The notes under the pieces were generated by a model that saw only the letters and a program-made list of their open reading frames with translations, did not search any database and was not told the origin of the DNA. Shown piece after piece: positions 36,106 to 45,775 of a stretch of DNA of 64,000 nucleotides (positions are counted from its first letter, which is position 1; each line of letters begins with the position of its first letter). The stretch comes from Lepisosteus oculatus. Taxonomy: Eukaryota > Chordata > Actinopteri > Semionotiformes > Lepisosteidae. The translations under genes and the position numbers were made by a program. The DNA lies in assembly GCF_040954835.1 (NCBI RefSeq), contig NC_090697.1, positions 3,918,501 to 3,982,500 on the forward strand. Direction: 5' to 3'.

Positions 36106-36438
36106 TGTAACGCTCGGGGGCTCATGTGCGTTATACTCTCCCCCGCTTAACTCGCCGTCCTCGGCGGAGGGCTATCCCACCCGGCTTCTGACACCATTGT
36201 AACGCTCGGGGGTTCACATGGGCGCCCTTGCCGCTGCCACATCAGGTCGGCCCCCCCACCGTTGGGGACTCGAACCCGGGTCTCCGGCGTCACTCAACAG
36301 GGACCCTGCCTGTTGAGCTAAAGAGAGATCTCCCCTCAGCCCAGCGGCTGCAGCCCCTGCTATCAGAGGGAAGGGCGGTGATGTCACCGCTCTGGTTAGC
36401 CGGCTCTTACACACTCAATGGTGGCCGTATGCGTTACA
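36106..36438 (-). mobile_element. Second miniature LTR retrotransposon (TRIM) copy
   Basis: Same design as at 13.06-13.59 kb: LTR at 36198-36438 (241 bp) running TGTAACGC...GCGTTACA, a core of again exactly 62 bp (36136-36197) with the primer site TGGTGTCAGAAGCCGGG and the GCGGGGGAGAG tract on the minus strand, and a much abbreviated partner LTR at 36106-36135. On the minus strand the LTR carries A-box-like TTAGCTCAACAGG (about 36309-36321) and B-box-like GGGTTCGAGTCC (about 36265-36277) spaced 44 nt apart, as in a tRNA gene. Flanked by ATAT and ATAC. A fossil with one evident break. Confidence 0.75.
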
Positions 36439-36836
36439 ATACTATTAGTAATATCTTTGGTAAAGACTTTGATGGCAACAGCTCAAGCGTTGTACATGAG
36501 AGGTTGAGCTTTATTAGCTCCACCTGGCGGTAATTCCGGATACTATTATCTTACTTGCGGTATTAAGTGGTATTTCTATCTCTTCACAGAAAAAAACATT
36601 AATGCAACATGTGAGTTCCCAGTGTTTCTCTATAGTCCCAGAATCATGACAGGAAATGCTATAACAAAATATTAACTCCCAGTCAATTTATTGTTTCTTC
36701 TTTGCTTTCTTAATGTCACACAAAACCCGTTCTTCTAGCGAGTATCAAATATCAGCATGACAGCTTGATCAAAAAAGACAGATTGTGCAGTGCTGACAAA
36801 AAAAATGTTTCTAGCTTGTCAGTTTTGGCGGTTTGA

Positions 36837-37094
36837 CTTGTATGAGCCATTCATTATTTGACTGGTCTGGCAGGATGCATCGATCACTTCAGGGAAAAAA
36901 AAGGAGTTGCAGCTAAGTGGTTCAAGAAGACAAAAGAATTTAAGTCTTACAAGAACAGCTCACTCTTTTGCAGTGCTGGTAACCAGGGTGAGACCTACCT
37001 TGATTACCTCCAAAATAATTATGAGGAGATTTTTAAAGAATATAGGTTACAGACAAAGTCTGCAGAAACATTAAGCATCCAAGAGATATTATAA
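36837..37094 (+). other. Unexplained open frame of about 85 codons
   Basis: An open stretch between stops, without a good ATG at its start, giving a lysine- and tyrosine-rich peptide containing DHFREKKGVAAKWFKKTKEF and GETYLDYLQNNYEEIFKEY. Composition looks more protein-like than the shadow frames around it. I do not recognise it. It could be an exon remnant, part of the Penelope-like insertion that follows, or chance. Confidence 0.25.
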
Positions 37095-37117
37095 ATATAT
37101 CTACATTTCACAGGAAG

Positions 37118-37566
37118 GAGGAAACAGGAAGGAGACTCGGAGACCACTTCAGAGAACAGATCAGGGCTGTGAAGATTAAAGATCTCTCCAAGCCCATTGT
37201 TTCTCATTTCACCTCTGACGGCCACGACCACTCTAATCTCTCCGTCTGTGTTCTCAAAGATGGTTTTCCGAACTCATACATCAGAAAGACCACCGAAACT
37301 AAAATTATTCTGCAGCTAGGATCACACATTCTCCCTTCCTTAACGACAGACTACTGTTCTTTTAAATTTTCTCCATTCATTGGAAGTTTCATTTCACACC
37401 TCTCTGCACCCATTCTGACTTCACACCTCTTGATTGGCCTCTCTTTCTGTCCCCTGCTCCCGCCTCTCACTCCTCCTCCCTCCCAACCTTTGTTCTCCCG
37501 CTACTTTACCTTTGCCTACTGCCCTGTCTCTCTCACACCTGAAGAAGGCTCCACAGCCAAAACGCA
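37118..37566 (+). mobile_element. Penelope-like element: GIY-YIG end and start of 3' tail
   Basis: Plus-strand frame ETGRRLGDHFREQIRAVKIK, then LSKPIVSHFTSDGHDHSNLS and VCVLKDGFPNSYIRKTTETK is the C-terminal part of a Penelope-type GIY-YIG endonuclease domain. It runs directly into the C-rich stretch and the CACACCTGAAGAAGGCTCC motif of the tail family. This copy ties all the short tail fragments of the window to a Penelope-like element. The reverse-transcriptase part is absent and the extreme tail is missing. Confidence 0.75.
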
Positions 37567-38081
37567 TATCTACATTTTGTTTTATATTTGCCTTTATAAT
37601 TAAGGATTTTACGCTTTTTAGGTATTGTTTTATTACAACAAATTTTGCAATATGTATGTGAACATAATTTCATGCATTTATATTTTATAAATCAATTAAA
37701 TTGGTATTTGTGTTTTTTTAAAACATATTTCAGAATTTGTGGCTCCTTTTAATACAAGATGTGAAACAAAACATTTTTTTACAGATATTATGACAAATGA
37801 GCTTTGTCTTAGTACTCTTACATGAAAAAAGAAAATGGAAATGAATCACCAGAAACTCATTAATAGTATTAGTCATGTTGAAAGGACCAGAAAGACACTT
37901 TCAAGTTTTTGTTAAGCAGCTTGTTTCTCTATAATATTTTCTCAGCAGAGTATCTTTCTGATCATTTCACTATTTACATGATCTGTAAGATAACATTATG
38001 TATTATTGCAGCTGATCAAAATTGGTAATATGTGCTGTATGATGTATTTTTATGTTTGACAGTCACAGAAATTGTATTAGC
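37567..38081. other. AT-rich intergenic DNA
   Basis: No gene or repeat recognised up to the start of the duplicated block. Confidence 0.5.
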
Positions 38082-38707
38082 TAACCTTTGTTATGCATGA
38101 CTGCATACAATAAATGTGTAAAGTATTACTATTGTGTGTTTGCTTATTTGAAACTGCTAAAAATTACATATTTGTAATGCAATGAAAACAGATTTTTAAG
38201 TTAATCTTAACGAATTTAACACAAATAATTAGTGAAATCCTATATTAAGTCTCAATAGTCATAAATGTTATCTAGGAAAAAATGCTGCATATAATTGTAA
38301 CTAGTTATTGGTATCATATATAATTCTGTTGCACAGTGGGGTAGTGGTTTGCATGGCTGCTTCACACTACTTGGGGCCAGAGTTTTATTATGGGCCTGCG
38401 TGTTATCTGCTTGGAGCTTGTATGTTCTCCCTGTGCTCATGTGAGTTTCCTCAAAATTTTGGTTTCATCAAAAAGTCCAAAAACATACTGGTAGGTGAAT
38501 TGATTTTTGGGAAAACTGGTCCTAATGTGAGTGCGGATCTGTGTCAGACTGGTATCCTATCGATGCTTAGATAGGCTCTGGATTCCTCTATGACCCTAAT
38601 TGGGATGAAGGGGATATAAAATGGATTGATGTATATACACAGTTGTGCAGAAATGTTTCTACTCTTTTCACTCATATCTTTCTTTCATTATGGAGGACAC
38701 AAATCAT
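38082..38707 (+). repeat. Duplication-flank block, first of three occurrences
   Basis: TAACCTTTGTTATGCATGAC onward is repeated at 45776-46400 over the whole 0.62 kb and at 58152-58234 for its first 83 bp. Here it is preceded by ordinary DNA. At the two later sites it is preceded by the Ty3/gypsy fossil. These are tandem-duplication junctions. Confidence 0.8.
38330..38640 (+). repeat. tRNA-derived fish SINE
   Basis: Head GCACAGTGGGGTAGTGGTTTGC and a degenerate B box, then GGAGCTTGTATGTTCTCCC, AAAAACATACTGGTAGGTG and GATAGGCTCTGG, ending in AAAATGGATTGATG. This is the layout of a common fish SINE. The duplicate is at about 46010-46325. Confidence 0.65.
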
Positions 38708-38810
38708 TCAGATTTTATGAAGATTGGCTACAATCTGTACTATAAACTTCCTATCTGTTGAGGGCTGCCTGTTAGCTTGAACTAAACATGGCTAAGCTGC
38801 CAGTAATTCA

Positions 38811-38852
38811 GGTGGGTAGCTGCGTCAGCATGCATAGGCTGCAAAGGAACAA
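38811..38852 (-). mobile_element. Short Penelope-like tail end
   Basis: GGTGGGTAGCTGCGTCAGCA followed by TGCATAGGCTGCAAAGGAAC. It sits where the first duplication unit lacks about 5 kb that the second unit contains (46.4-51.5 kb), so it marks a rearrangement point. Confidence 0.65.
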
Positions 38853-39094
38853 TAATATATAAAATGATGATAAAATATTTAATTGAAGGTTAATTGCCTT
38901 TTTAAACTACAGGTCTAATCCATTGTTTACAGGTGGAACAGCAAACAGCTGCTAGTCAGGCACTGTATCTCTTTCTCTCATTGTCTGTTTACAATGCTGG
39001 ATTATTCATAATTATGTGTATTGTCTTTGACCAATAGCTTTTTGATATTCCCCTTGACATCCACACAGTGTTGAACATAACAAAGTCCCAGTGC

Positions 39095-39182
39095 TATATA
39101 AAAGCCTGTTTTCTAACAAGAATCAACAAAGAAAGAGAAAGCAAGTTTCTGCAAGATGTCTTTATGAGGAGCCTGTTAAATA
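39095..39182 (+). promoter_or_regulatory. TATA box and untranslated first exon of TAAR gene 4
   Basis: TATATAAAAG at 39095-39104, then a leader with GAATCAACAAAGAAAGAGAA and the splice donor AATA|GTAAGTATT with GT at 39183. Acceptors are TTTCTTTCAG ending 40201 and an alternative TTCCTTACAG ending 40150. The leader has short upstream reading frames (ATG at 39156 ending in TGA after three codons, and ATG at 39164), which may lower translation. Upstream ATTCCCCTTGACA and GGATTATTCATAATTATG could be Ebf-like and homeodomain sites of the kind found at olfactory receptor promoters. That reading is inference. Confidence 0.65.
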
Positions 39183-40225
39183 GTAAGTATTGTTTTATGA
39201 TTTCACAATTCATTGTGTTTGAGTTCATAATATATTAGTGTGTAAGAGTTACCTCAGTTAATTATATATACACATTCAATATAAACATAGGTTAATAGAT
39301 AAATATCAATGGGCTGTTTTTACTCTGAATCTTCTGTACTTTTAGCCTATCAGGCAAGAGGAGTATTTTGTTATTCATTTAAAGCTTTCAGTCAATAAAT
39401 GTGGAATAAAAAAAACTTTATGGATTGAATCAATTAGAAATTGTGAGTATCCCGAATGTTAACCTGATCTCTGACAAAGGCAGTATTGAAGTGGTAATTT
39501 GAGTTTGTTATATAAATATAATAAGTTGTATCCCCTCTGTAAACACGCAGTGCAATTCAAACGCAATTTATTGATATTGTACATTACTTCAAACAGGATT
39601 CTATTTCAAACAAATGATTTATAGTTTATAGTATTTACAGTATGATGAACGAGAGTTATAGTTTCCTAGTTTAATTAATTTAAACAAACATTTTAAATAT
39701 TTTGCGAAAGACTACGTTAAAAATTTAATAATCTTCCCGTCCCTTGAGGAACTGCAACTTAATTGCGAACCAGAAATCATTAAGCATCAACAGTCTAATA
39801 CAGTGTATTAAAGCACAGGATTCTACTGGCATTTTAAGATTACACTTCAGAAATTTGAATCACTAAAAGATACAAAACACAATATATTATTTTGAAACAT
39901 TTAAAAAAGTGTGTACAATATGATTTATCATTTATCCCAATAAAACTTCCCCGGCACTCTAGTATTTCACATTGTTTAGGGAATTTAAGACACCCAATAG
40001 AGCATTTTTCACTATATTAAGATTTTCTTTGTTTCAACAATACATGCAGGCAACAGGAAATATGATATTTGTAATAATCCCTTATGATTTCAAGTAAACA
40101 TCCAAATATCTTTGACAAATGTTTAATTTGATTCTCTTTCTTCCTTACAGAAGTAATTTAAAATAGGTTTCATTGAAACACGTGGCTTCTGTTTCTTTCA
40201 GCCTCATTTTGTGAATCTCAGCATT

Positions 40226-41257
40226 ATGAATTCAACATTATTGGAGATGGACACAATAGAATACTGCTTTGAAGACATGAACAAATCCTGTATAAAAGAG
40301 CACAGAACTGTTGGTATGAAGGTAGCTATGTATTTTGTGTTTGGTCTTACAGTCCTTATTACAATTGGTGGAAATCTTGTAGTGATTATTTCCATCTCTC
40401 ACTTCAAGCAGCTTCACTCACCAAATAACTTTCTTGTTCTTTCACTGGCAACCATTGATTTTCTCTTAGGTTTAATTGTTCTCCCATTTAGCATGGTCAG
40501 AATGGTTGAAACTTGCTGGTATTTGGGATCATTCTTTTGCAGACTTCATACATCTTTTGACATGTTGCTTTCCTTTGCCTCCATTTTCCATTTATGTTTT
40601 ATCGCTATTGATCGGTATTATGCAGTATGTGAGCCTCTTCATTATGCAAACAAAATCAGCATCAGAGTGTCCTGTGTGTTTATTATTATTGGTTGGATAT
40701 TGCCAGCATTATACACTTTTGGAATACTTTACACCAAATCTAACGACCAAGGCCTAGAAGATGTGGTTGCCATACTATCATGTGAGGGTGGTTGTTTACT
40801 TGTTTTTAATAAGTTATGGGCATTACTGGATTCAGCTGTTTTTTTTGCTCCCTGTTTTGCCATGATTGGAATATATGCGCACATTTTCAGTGTAGCTAGA
40901 AACCAAGCAAGAATGATACAAATTATGGAAAATAGAATATTTTCGGTGGATGGCAGTAAAAAGAAAACTCAACAGAACAGGGAACATAAAGCTGCTAAAA
41001 CACTAGGTATAGTTATGGGTGTCTTTATAGTCTGCTGGGTCCCTTTCTTCATAGATACAATGATAGACGCCTATCTCAATTTTGCAACTCCTTTGTTCGT
41101 GTTTGATGGCCTAATATGGTTGGGCTATGTAAATTCAACTTTTAATCCATTAATATATGCTTTTTTCTATCCATGGTTTCGAGAAGCACTGAAACTTATT
41201 GTTACATGTAAAATATTTCACCGTAATTCATCTAGAATTAAACTTTTGTCTGAATAA
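40226..41257 (+). CDS. Trace amine-associated receptor, diamine type (gene 4)
   Basis: Class A GPCR of 343 aa starting MNST, 24 bp after a splice acceptor. Landmarks: Cys14 and Cys22, Asp112 (3.32), DRY 129-131, ECL2 CEGGC 186-190, Asp202 at 5.42 in ALLDSAVFF, CWVPFF with Trp271 (6.48), Tyr301 (7.43), NPLIY 307-311. The two acidic residues match in position and even in numbering Asp112 and Asp202 of zebrafish TAAR13c, where they bind the two amines of cadaverine (established for that receptor). A diamine ligand is therefore inferred. Candidate poly(A) signal at 41337. About 95% identical in protein to gene 5. Subfamily not assigned. Resembles fish TAAR13-type receptors. Confidence 0.95.
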   Translation: MNSTLLEMDTIEYCFEDMNKSCIKEHRTVGMKVAMYFVFGLTVLITIGGNLVVIISISHFKQLHSPNNFLVLSLATIDFLLGLIVLPFSMVRMVETCWYLGSFFCRLHTSFDMLLSFASIFHLCFIAIDRYYAVCEPLHYANKISIRVSCVFIIIGWILPALYTFGILYTKSNDQGLEDVVAILSCEGGCLLVFNKLWALLDSAVFFAPCFAMIGIYAHIFSVARNQARMIQIMENRIFSVDGSKKKTQQNREHKAAKTLGIVMGVFIVCWVPFFIDTMIDAYLNFATPLFVFDGLIWLGYVNSTFNPLIYAFFYPWFREALKLIVTCKIFHRNSSRIKLLSE

Positions 41258-41769
41258 AGTTGTCGAAATGTATAGCTGGGATAGTACACTTTGAACAATT
41301 TCAATTCATCATTATAGATGTGTTTGTGTTTATTTAAATAAAATGTTTAAGACCAGCATCTGCTTTCATTACTTACAGTATGTGACTTTTTATTGTGATA
41401 ATAAATCTTAATAAGCCTTTATCGAACTGTAAATTTCAAACACTAAAAACTTCAGAAATGTCTGATTAAGAAATTTAATGAGATACTCCAATATGTTTGG
41501 AAAAAGATGTGCAGTATTTGAATACAACAGAGATATAACTTGTGGTTGGCTGTAAGAAAAAGGAAGAATTAATTGTGACACTACAGTCAGTAATAAAAAA
41601 AACAGGCAAGTAATCTAGGGTACAGGTACATTTATTATATTGCAAGAACATTTCATTATTATATGAAAACTGTGTTCAATATTAATAAAAAATCCCTTTA
41701 TTTCTGATGTATTACACATAGATGAGAATAAAAATCTTCATGTTTACTCAATTTATTATTCAGTTCCTC

Positions 41770-43734
41770 TTTTCCTTTAATCATGGTTCATCATTGTTTC
41801 TTTTAACCCATCCAGTTTGTACTACTGCTTTCTGATCTCCTGTTCGTCGGGCAGATGCCTCAGCTGCTTTTCTGGAATTCTAAGCCCATTCGCACCCCTT
41901 TCTTTGGTTCTCGACACCATTCCGCTCCAAAGTCGAATAGCTCTTCAGCCTGGGGGCACAGCAACAGGATTCCACTCCAAAACCGAGATACCCTAGTGTC
42001 CTCATTTTTCTTGGGTGTTCAGCACAGGATTCCAATCCGAAACTGATGCTCCCCAATTCCTGTCAAAGGGCTGATTTGCCAGGGTTGTGATCTTTGGGCT
42101 CTATACTGACACCCTCACTTCTCGCCGCTGAAGCTGCTCTGACTCCAGTCCAAGACACTACGTCACCCTGCACTGCAGTGCCCTGTTCCAGTCTGTTCTG
42201 TCTCCAGTCCAGGACTTCACGTTACCCTGCACTGCAGTGCTCTGTTCCAGTGTGCTCTGACTGCAGTCTATGACTTCAAGCCTCTCTGCACTGCAGATCT
42301 CTTTTCTAGGTTGCCTCTTCTCCAGAACTTTATTCTGTACTCCTGTCCCTGACTGTTTGCAGCTCCTGGACTCCACCCCAGAATCCTTGACTTTTCCCCG
42401 CTGGTCACCTGCAGTTCTGTCCTGCCCACAAGAGGAAACTTCTGTTGTCCAGGACCCCAGGGTTATCCCCATGCAGCTGTTTGTCCTCTCCCTAGCCTAG
42501 CCCCATTCTTGCTCTTTTGGGTCCTGCCATAGTAGTTTAGTTTTTTTCTGTTATCGTTCCTGCTGCCTTCTCAGCTATTCTTGAAGTGACTTCTTCTCCT
42601 GACTCAGGGCTCTTTATCCTCACCTTTTTCTTTTGAGCTATCTGGGTAACTTTTCTTTGCTATCATTTTTCCCAGTCTCCTTTCAGCATTCCAGCAGAAC
42701 CTTCTGTATCTTTCTTAGGGAGTGAAGCATCCTGTTTCCACTTCGATGCCTGAGAGCATCTCTCTGTTAGCCTGAGCCCCTTAAGGATTCCTAGTTGTCA
42801 GGCTCTGACAGGGACTGCCCCCTGCTGCTGTGATGACAAAGGGACTCTCAGAATTGAAAGAGTACTTTTGAAAGGCCTATTGCCTCCCACCTGACGCAGA
42901 TCTCAGGAGTGCCAGGGGTGTGGGTTGGCAAACACAAGGGTCGACGCGGTGAGCAGTGAAACGAATAAGTGGGGACTAGAATATGAAACTGCAGCATCAG
43001 GAGATGCAGAGAGCAGCCAAAGAGCTAAAGCTGGCGTGTTGGGTGATGTTGGAGCTGATTCTGCTGCGCCGGTGAGGCTGAATGCCGGCTTGGATTTGAA
43101 GCTGCTATATGTTTGATGCTGAGAGCTAAGGCTGCTGCACAGAGCGAAGCTCTATCCTAATGCCGAAATAGCTGCCAATCACAGTCCGCTAGTCAGAGAC
43201 AGAGAACCTTGGGTATGGGTGCAACTGAATGGAGAGTCTCCTGAAAAGGGAGCTGGATGGATCTGAAGCACTGGCTTAAGGCTGCAGAGACTGCTGTGCA
43301 AAGCGAGGGCTGGCTTGGTGTGCCTGGTGACGCTGGACCTGAGGCTGGTGCGCTGGGCAATGCTGAGGCTGAAAACTGCTGCACAGAGTGAAGAACTGGC
43401 TTAAAGCCAAAACTGCAAACACAATAAGCCGGTCTGAAACATGAGGGCCGAATAAGAAGGGAGCCAGGCGGAGTTAAAGGGCTGTCTTGAGGCAGACAAT
43501 TGCTGCACAGCCCGTGGGGTGGAAAAAAAGGAGCCTCAGGTGAAACCGAATAGCGAGCCTCTTGAAAAAGGGGGACCAAAGGGGTTTGCAAGACAGGCTC
43601 GGCTGCAACCTCTGCACAGAGTTAAGTGCTGTCTTGCTCAGCGGAGATATGTGGAGAGCAGCTTGGGTTTAAGTAGAAAACCAGGAATTGAATACTTAGT
43701 AGAACATTTCTAATTAACATTGATATTAAAAAGA
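41770..43734. repeat. GC-richer block with tandem repeats, unknown origin (unit A)
   Basis: Starts after AT-rich 3' flank. It holds about three tandem units of 60 bp at 42137-42312 (landmark CCCTGCACTGCAGTGC) and a second degenerate repeat at 42920-43690 built on CTGCTGCACAGAGYGAAG. Small frames across it are identical in unit B only because the DNA is identical, and none looks like a protein. It may be the untranslated part of a retroelement, perhaps of the Ty3/gypsy fossil 1 kb downstream. That is a guess. Confidence 0.5.
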
Positions 43735-44607
43735 TAATTAATAATAATTGCTTACACTTATATAGAACTTTTCTGGACGCTACCACTCAGCGCTTTACAG
43801 AAAATGGGGTCTCCCCTCCACCACCACCAGTGTGCAGCCCCACCTGCATGATGAGGTGGCAGCCATAGATTATTAGGAGACCATGATTGGCAAAGGCCAG
43901 AGGGAATTGGCCAGGACACTGAGGTGATCCCCTGGGATTATTAATGAACACAGAGAGCAGACAAATAAAGCAAATAAAAAATGTCTAAACAAAATAAAAC
44001 AAAGTCTCTCAACAAATTTTTTAAATCCAATCCTGGTGTCTAACCATGTTTCATTTACCGATACAATACTGCAGACCCCGAAAACGGTGCAATACAAATT
44101 ATTTCTGGGAGAAATATAAAGAAAGAATAAAGTTTCTAGATTTCTGAAACATAAAAACACAAGAACAGTTACAAATAAGATAAGGTCATTCTGTCTATCT
44201 ATCCAGTTCGGTAGTTAACTTTTAATAGATGTTGTGAGATAACATCATCATGGAAAATGTGGTAAGGACAGCCCAAAGAAAATATGTAATATTGCTTGAA
44301 AAGAAAAGAAATAAAACATTTTAGAACACCTGAGTTTTCAGAACATTTAGTGACACACCGCAGACGTTTGAAATTAGCCGTAATAACCTTAAAAAGCAAA
44401 TGCAAAGACTGTGCCTCTTTGCTACTCAAAGGGACTGTTTCAATGTGGGTTACAGACCCCAACATTTATACATTTACACATCAATGAAACTGCTGCTACC
44501 TGTGTTTATCATACATTACAACAGGATTTGTAGATACTATATACAGCTGTCATGCAGAAATAGAGGCTACAAACAGTTTACTAAAATCAGGTGCCATTGA
44601 TGATTCA
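43735..44607 (+). repeat. 0.9-kb block, second copy
   Basis: Aligns with 30985-31873 from AATTGCTTACACTTATATAG to CAGGTGCCATTGATGATTC with scattered differences. Followed at once by GGTCCTTTGTCCTGAGTG and the Ty3/gypsy primer site, unlike the copy at 31 kb. Confidence 0.7.
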
Positions 44608-44645
44608 TTGGTCCTTTGTCCTGAGTGAACTCAAAAATGCTACAT

Positions 44646-45775
44646 TGGTGTCAGAAGCGGGCAGGATGGACAACCCGTGGCAGATTCTAGCAGACTCTGT
44701 CAAGCGCCGCCTGACCCTGTGCGGGAGGAGCTCGCCCCGCACCCAAAGTCTGTGATGGCCCTCTGCTCCCTGTGGGAGGCCTTGGAGGTAAGGGATGGGG
44801 TGCTGCACTGGGGGTGGTGGGTACCCTCCATCGGCAAGATCTGGTGGCAGCTGATGGTGCCACAGTCGCTCAGGGGGCTGTGCTCCAAGCAGTGCACGGC
44901 CAGCCGGGCGTGGGACATTTCGGCTGTAAGAAAACCCTGCAGCGTCTCTAAGGCCACTTTTATTGGGGTCTGTCCCACTGGGACATGGAGTAGTACTGCT
45001 GAACGTGTGCGGTGTGCGTGGCGCAGAAGGGTCCCCCCGGGCGCTCTCAGGCCCCCCTCCAACAACACCAAGTGGGGGCTCCCATGGAGCATGTGGGGGT
45101 GGGTGTTTTGGGCCCATTTCCGTGCACTGAGGCTGGGAACCGCTACGTCCTGGTGGCAATGGAGTATTTCACAAAGTGGCAGGAGGCCTATGCCCTCCCA
45201 GACCAGAGTGCCTCCACAGTGGCCAATGCCCTACTGGAGGGGATGTTTGCCAGGCTAGGGGTGCCAGAGGATTTACACTGTGACCAGGGACGTAACTTCG
45301 ATTCCCAGGTCTTCGCCAGAGGGTGCCAGCGCCTGGGGTTATCTAAGACGTGGACCACCCCGCTGCATCCCCAGAGCAACGGGTTGGTGGAGTGGTTTAA
45401 TCGGACACTCGTCACCCAGCTGGCTACCCTGGTTTCCCGGCACTAGCGGGACTGGGACCACCACCTCCCCCTTGCACTCTGGGCATATCGGACCGTGGTC
45501 CAGGAATCTACCAGGTGCACCCCGGCCTCACTCATGCTGGGCTGCAGGGAGCCTGCCTTCCAGCCTGGGGACTAGGTTTGGGGGTACAGCCTGTACCGCC
45601 GTAAAGGCCTCAGCCCTAAGCTGGCACCGTCGTGGGAGTGGCCCACTGAGTTCCTCTTGGTGGTGGGCGATTTCTGCTACCGGGTCCGGTTGCGAACACG
45701 GGGGAGAGTGGCGGTCCTGCACCTAGACTGCCTGGCACCCTACCAGGTCCGGGAGGAGGACCCTGGCGGGGAGGG
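44646..45775 (+). mobile_element. Ty3/gypsy retrotransposon fossil (unit A)
   Basis: Begins with the primer site TGGTGTCAGAAGCGGG (tRNA-Leu type) and a short gag-like start, then passes to the integrase region: zinc-finger-like segment near 44.87-45.03 kb and the catalytic core (VLVAMEYFTKWQEAYALPDQ onward) near 45.1-45.45 kb, ending in a C-terminal stretch LHLDCLAPYQ. Protease and reverse transcriptase are absent and the copy is broken. Its right edge is the duplication junction at 45775/45776, and no 3' LTR follows. The same fossil is in unit B, so it inserted before the duplication. Confidence 0.8.

Larger units (their letters stand above)
35140..36570 (-). repeat. Repeat family R1, copy D, with two nested insertions
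   Basis: Reverse-oriented R1: the TTATATCGTTATTAATTTCT end is at about 35545, then GAGCATGTGAAAGGCATGG, TTTGTATGATTGGAAACAAA, TTACAGCTTGTCCAAGGTC, and the GGAGCTAATAAAG equivalent near 36510-36530. A Penelope-like tail (35173-35532) and a miniature LTR element (36106-36438) are inserted in it, each with a target duplication, so both are younger than R1 here. Confidence 0.65.
32101..36670 (+). pseudogene. Ghost TAAR: promoter, intron and 3' end without the receptor body
   Basis: Three pieces of one TAAR transcription unit survive in order. First, the promoter and first exon (32101-32396). Second, intron sequence to about 33290 that aligns with the gene 3 intron: compare TTTCTAAGCAATACTGAAGC here with TTTCTATGCAATACTGAAAT at 26.8 kb, and the AACCCGTTGTTATATTTCTC stretch at 33.06 kb with AACCTGTTGTTATTTATTTT at 27.45 kb. 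Third, a 3' end at about 36572-36660: ATCTCTTCACAGAAAAAAAC then ATTAATGCAACATG aligns with the last codons, stop and 3' flank of gene 3, followed by a shared AATCATGACAG. The reading frame at the tail is shifted in the A-run. The seven-helix body is missing, and 33.4-36.57 kb is filled by repeats. Confidence 0.65.
38868..45775 (+). repeat. Tandem segmental duplication, unit A
   Basis: Collinear with 51468-58151 (unit B). It contains the promoter, first exon, intron and coding exon of gene 4, 0.5 kb of 3' flank, a GC-rich block, the 0.9-kb repeat and a Ty3/gypsy fossil. Coding exons differ at 26 of 1032 positions by my hand count, while part of the GC-rich block is identical. The offset is 12600 bp at the genes. 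Unit B is shorter by about 400 bp inside the 0.9-kb repeat. Confidence 0.9.

Noticed and set aside
36228-36533. 101-codon frame as a gene
   Set aside because: It crosses the LTR of the miniature element and R1. No protein likeness.
43193-43591. 132-codon minus-strand frame, identical in both duplication units, as a conserved gene
   Set aside because: The identity reflects about 900 bp of identical DNA, not protein conservation. Proline- and serine-rich composition follows from tandem repeats.
44605-45159. 184-codon minus-strand frame in the gypsy region
   Set aside because: It is a shadow of the plus-strand integrase reading. GC-rich DNA leaves antisense frames open.
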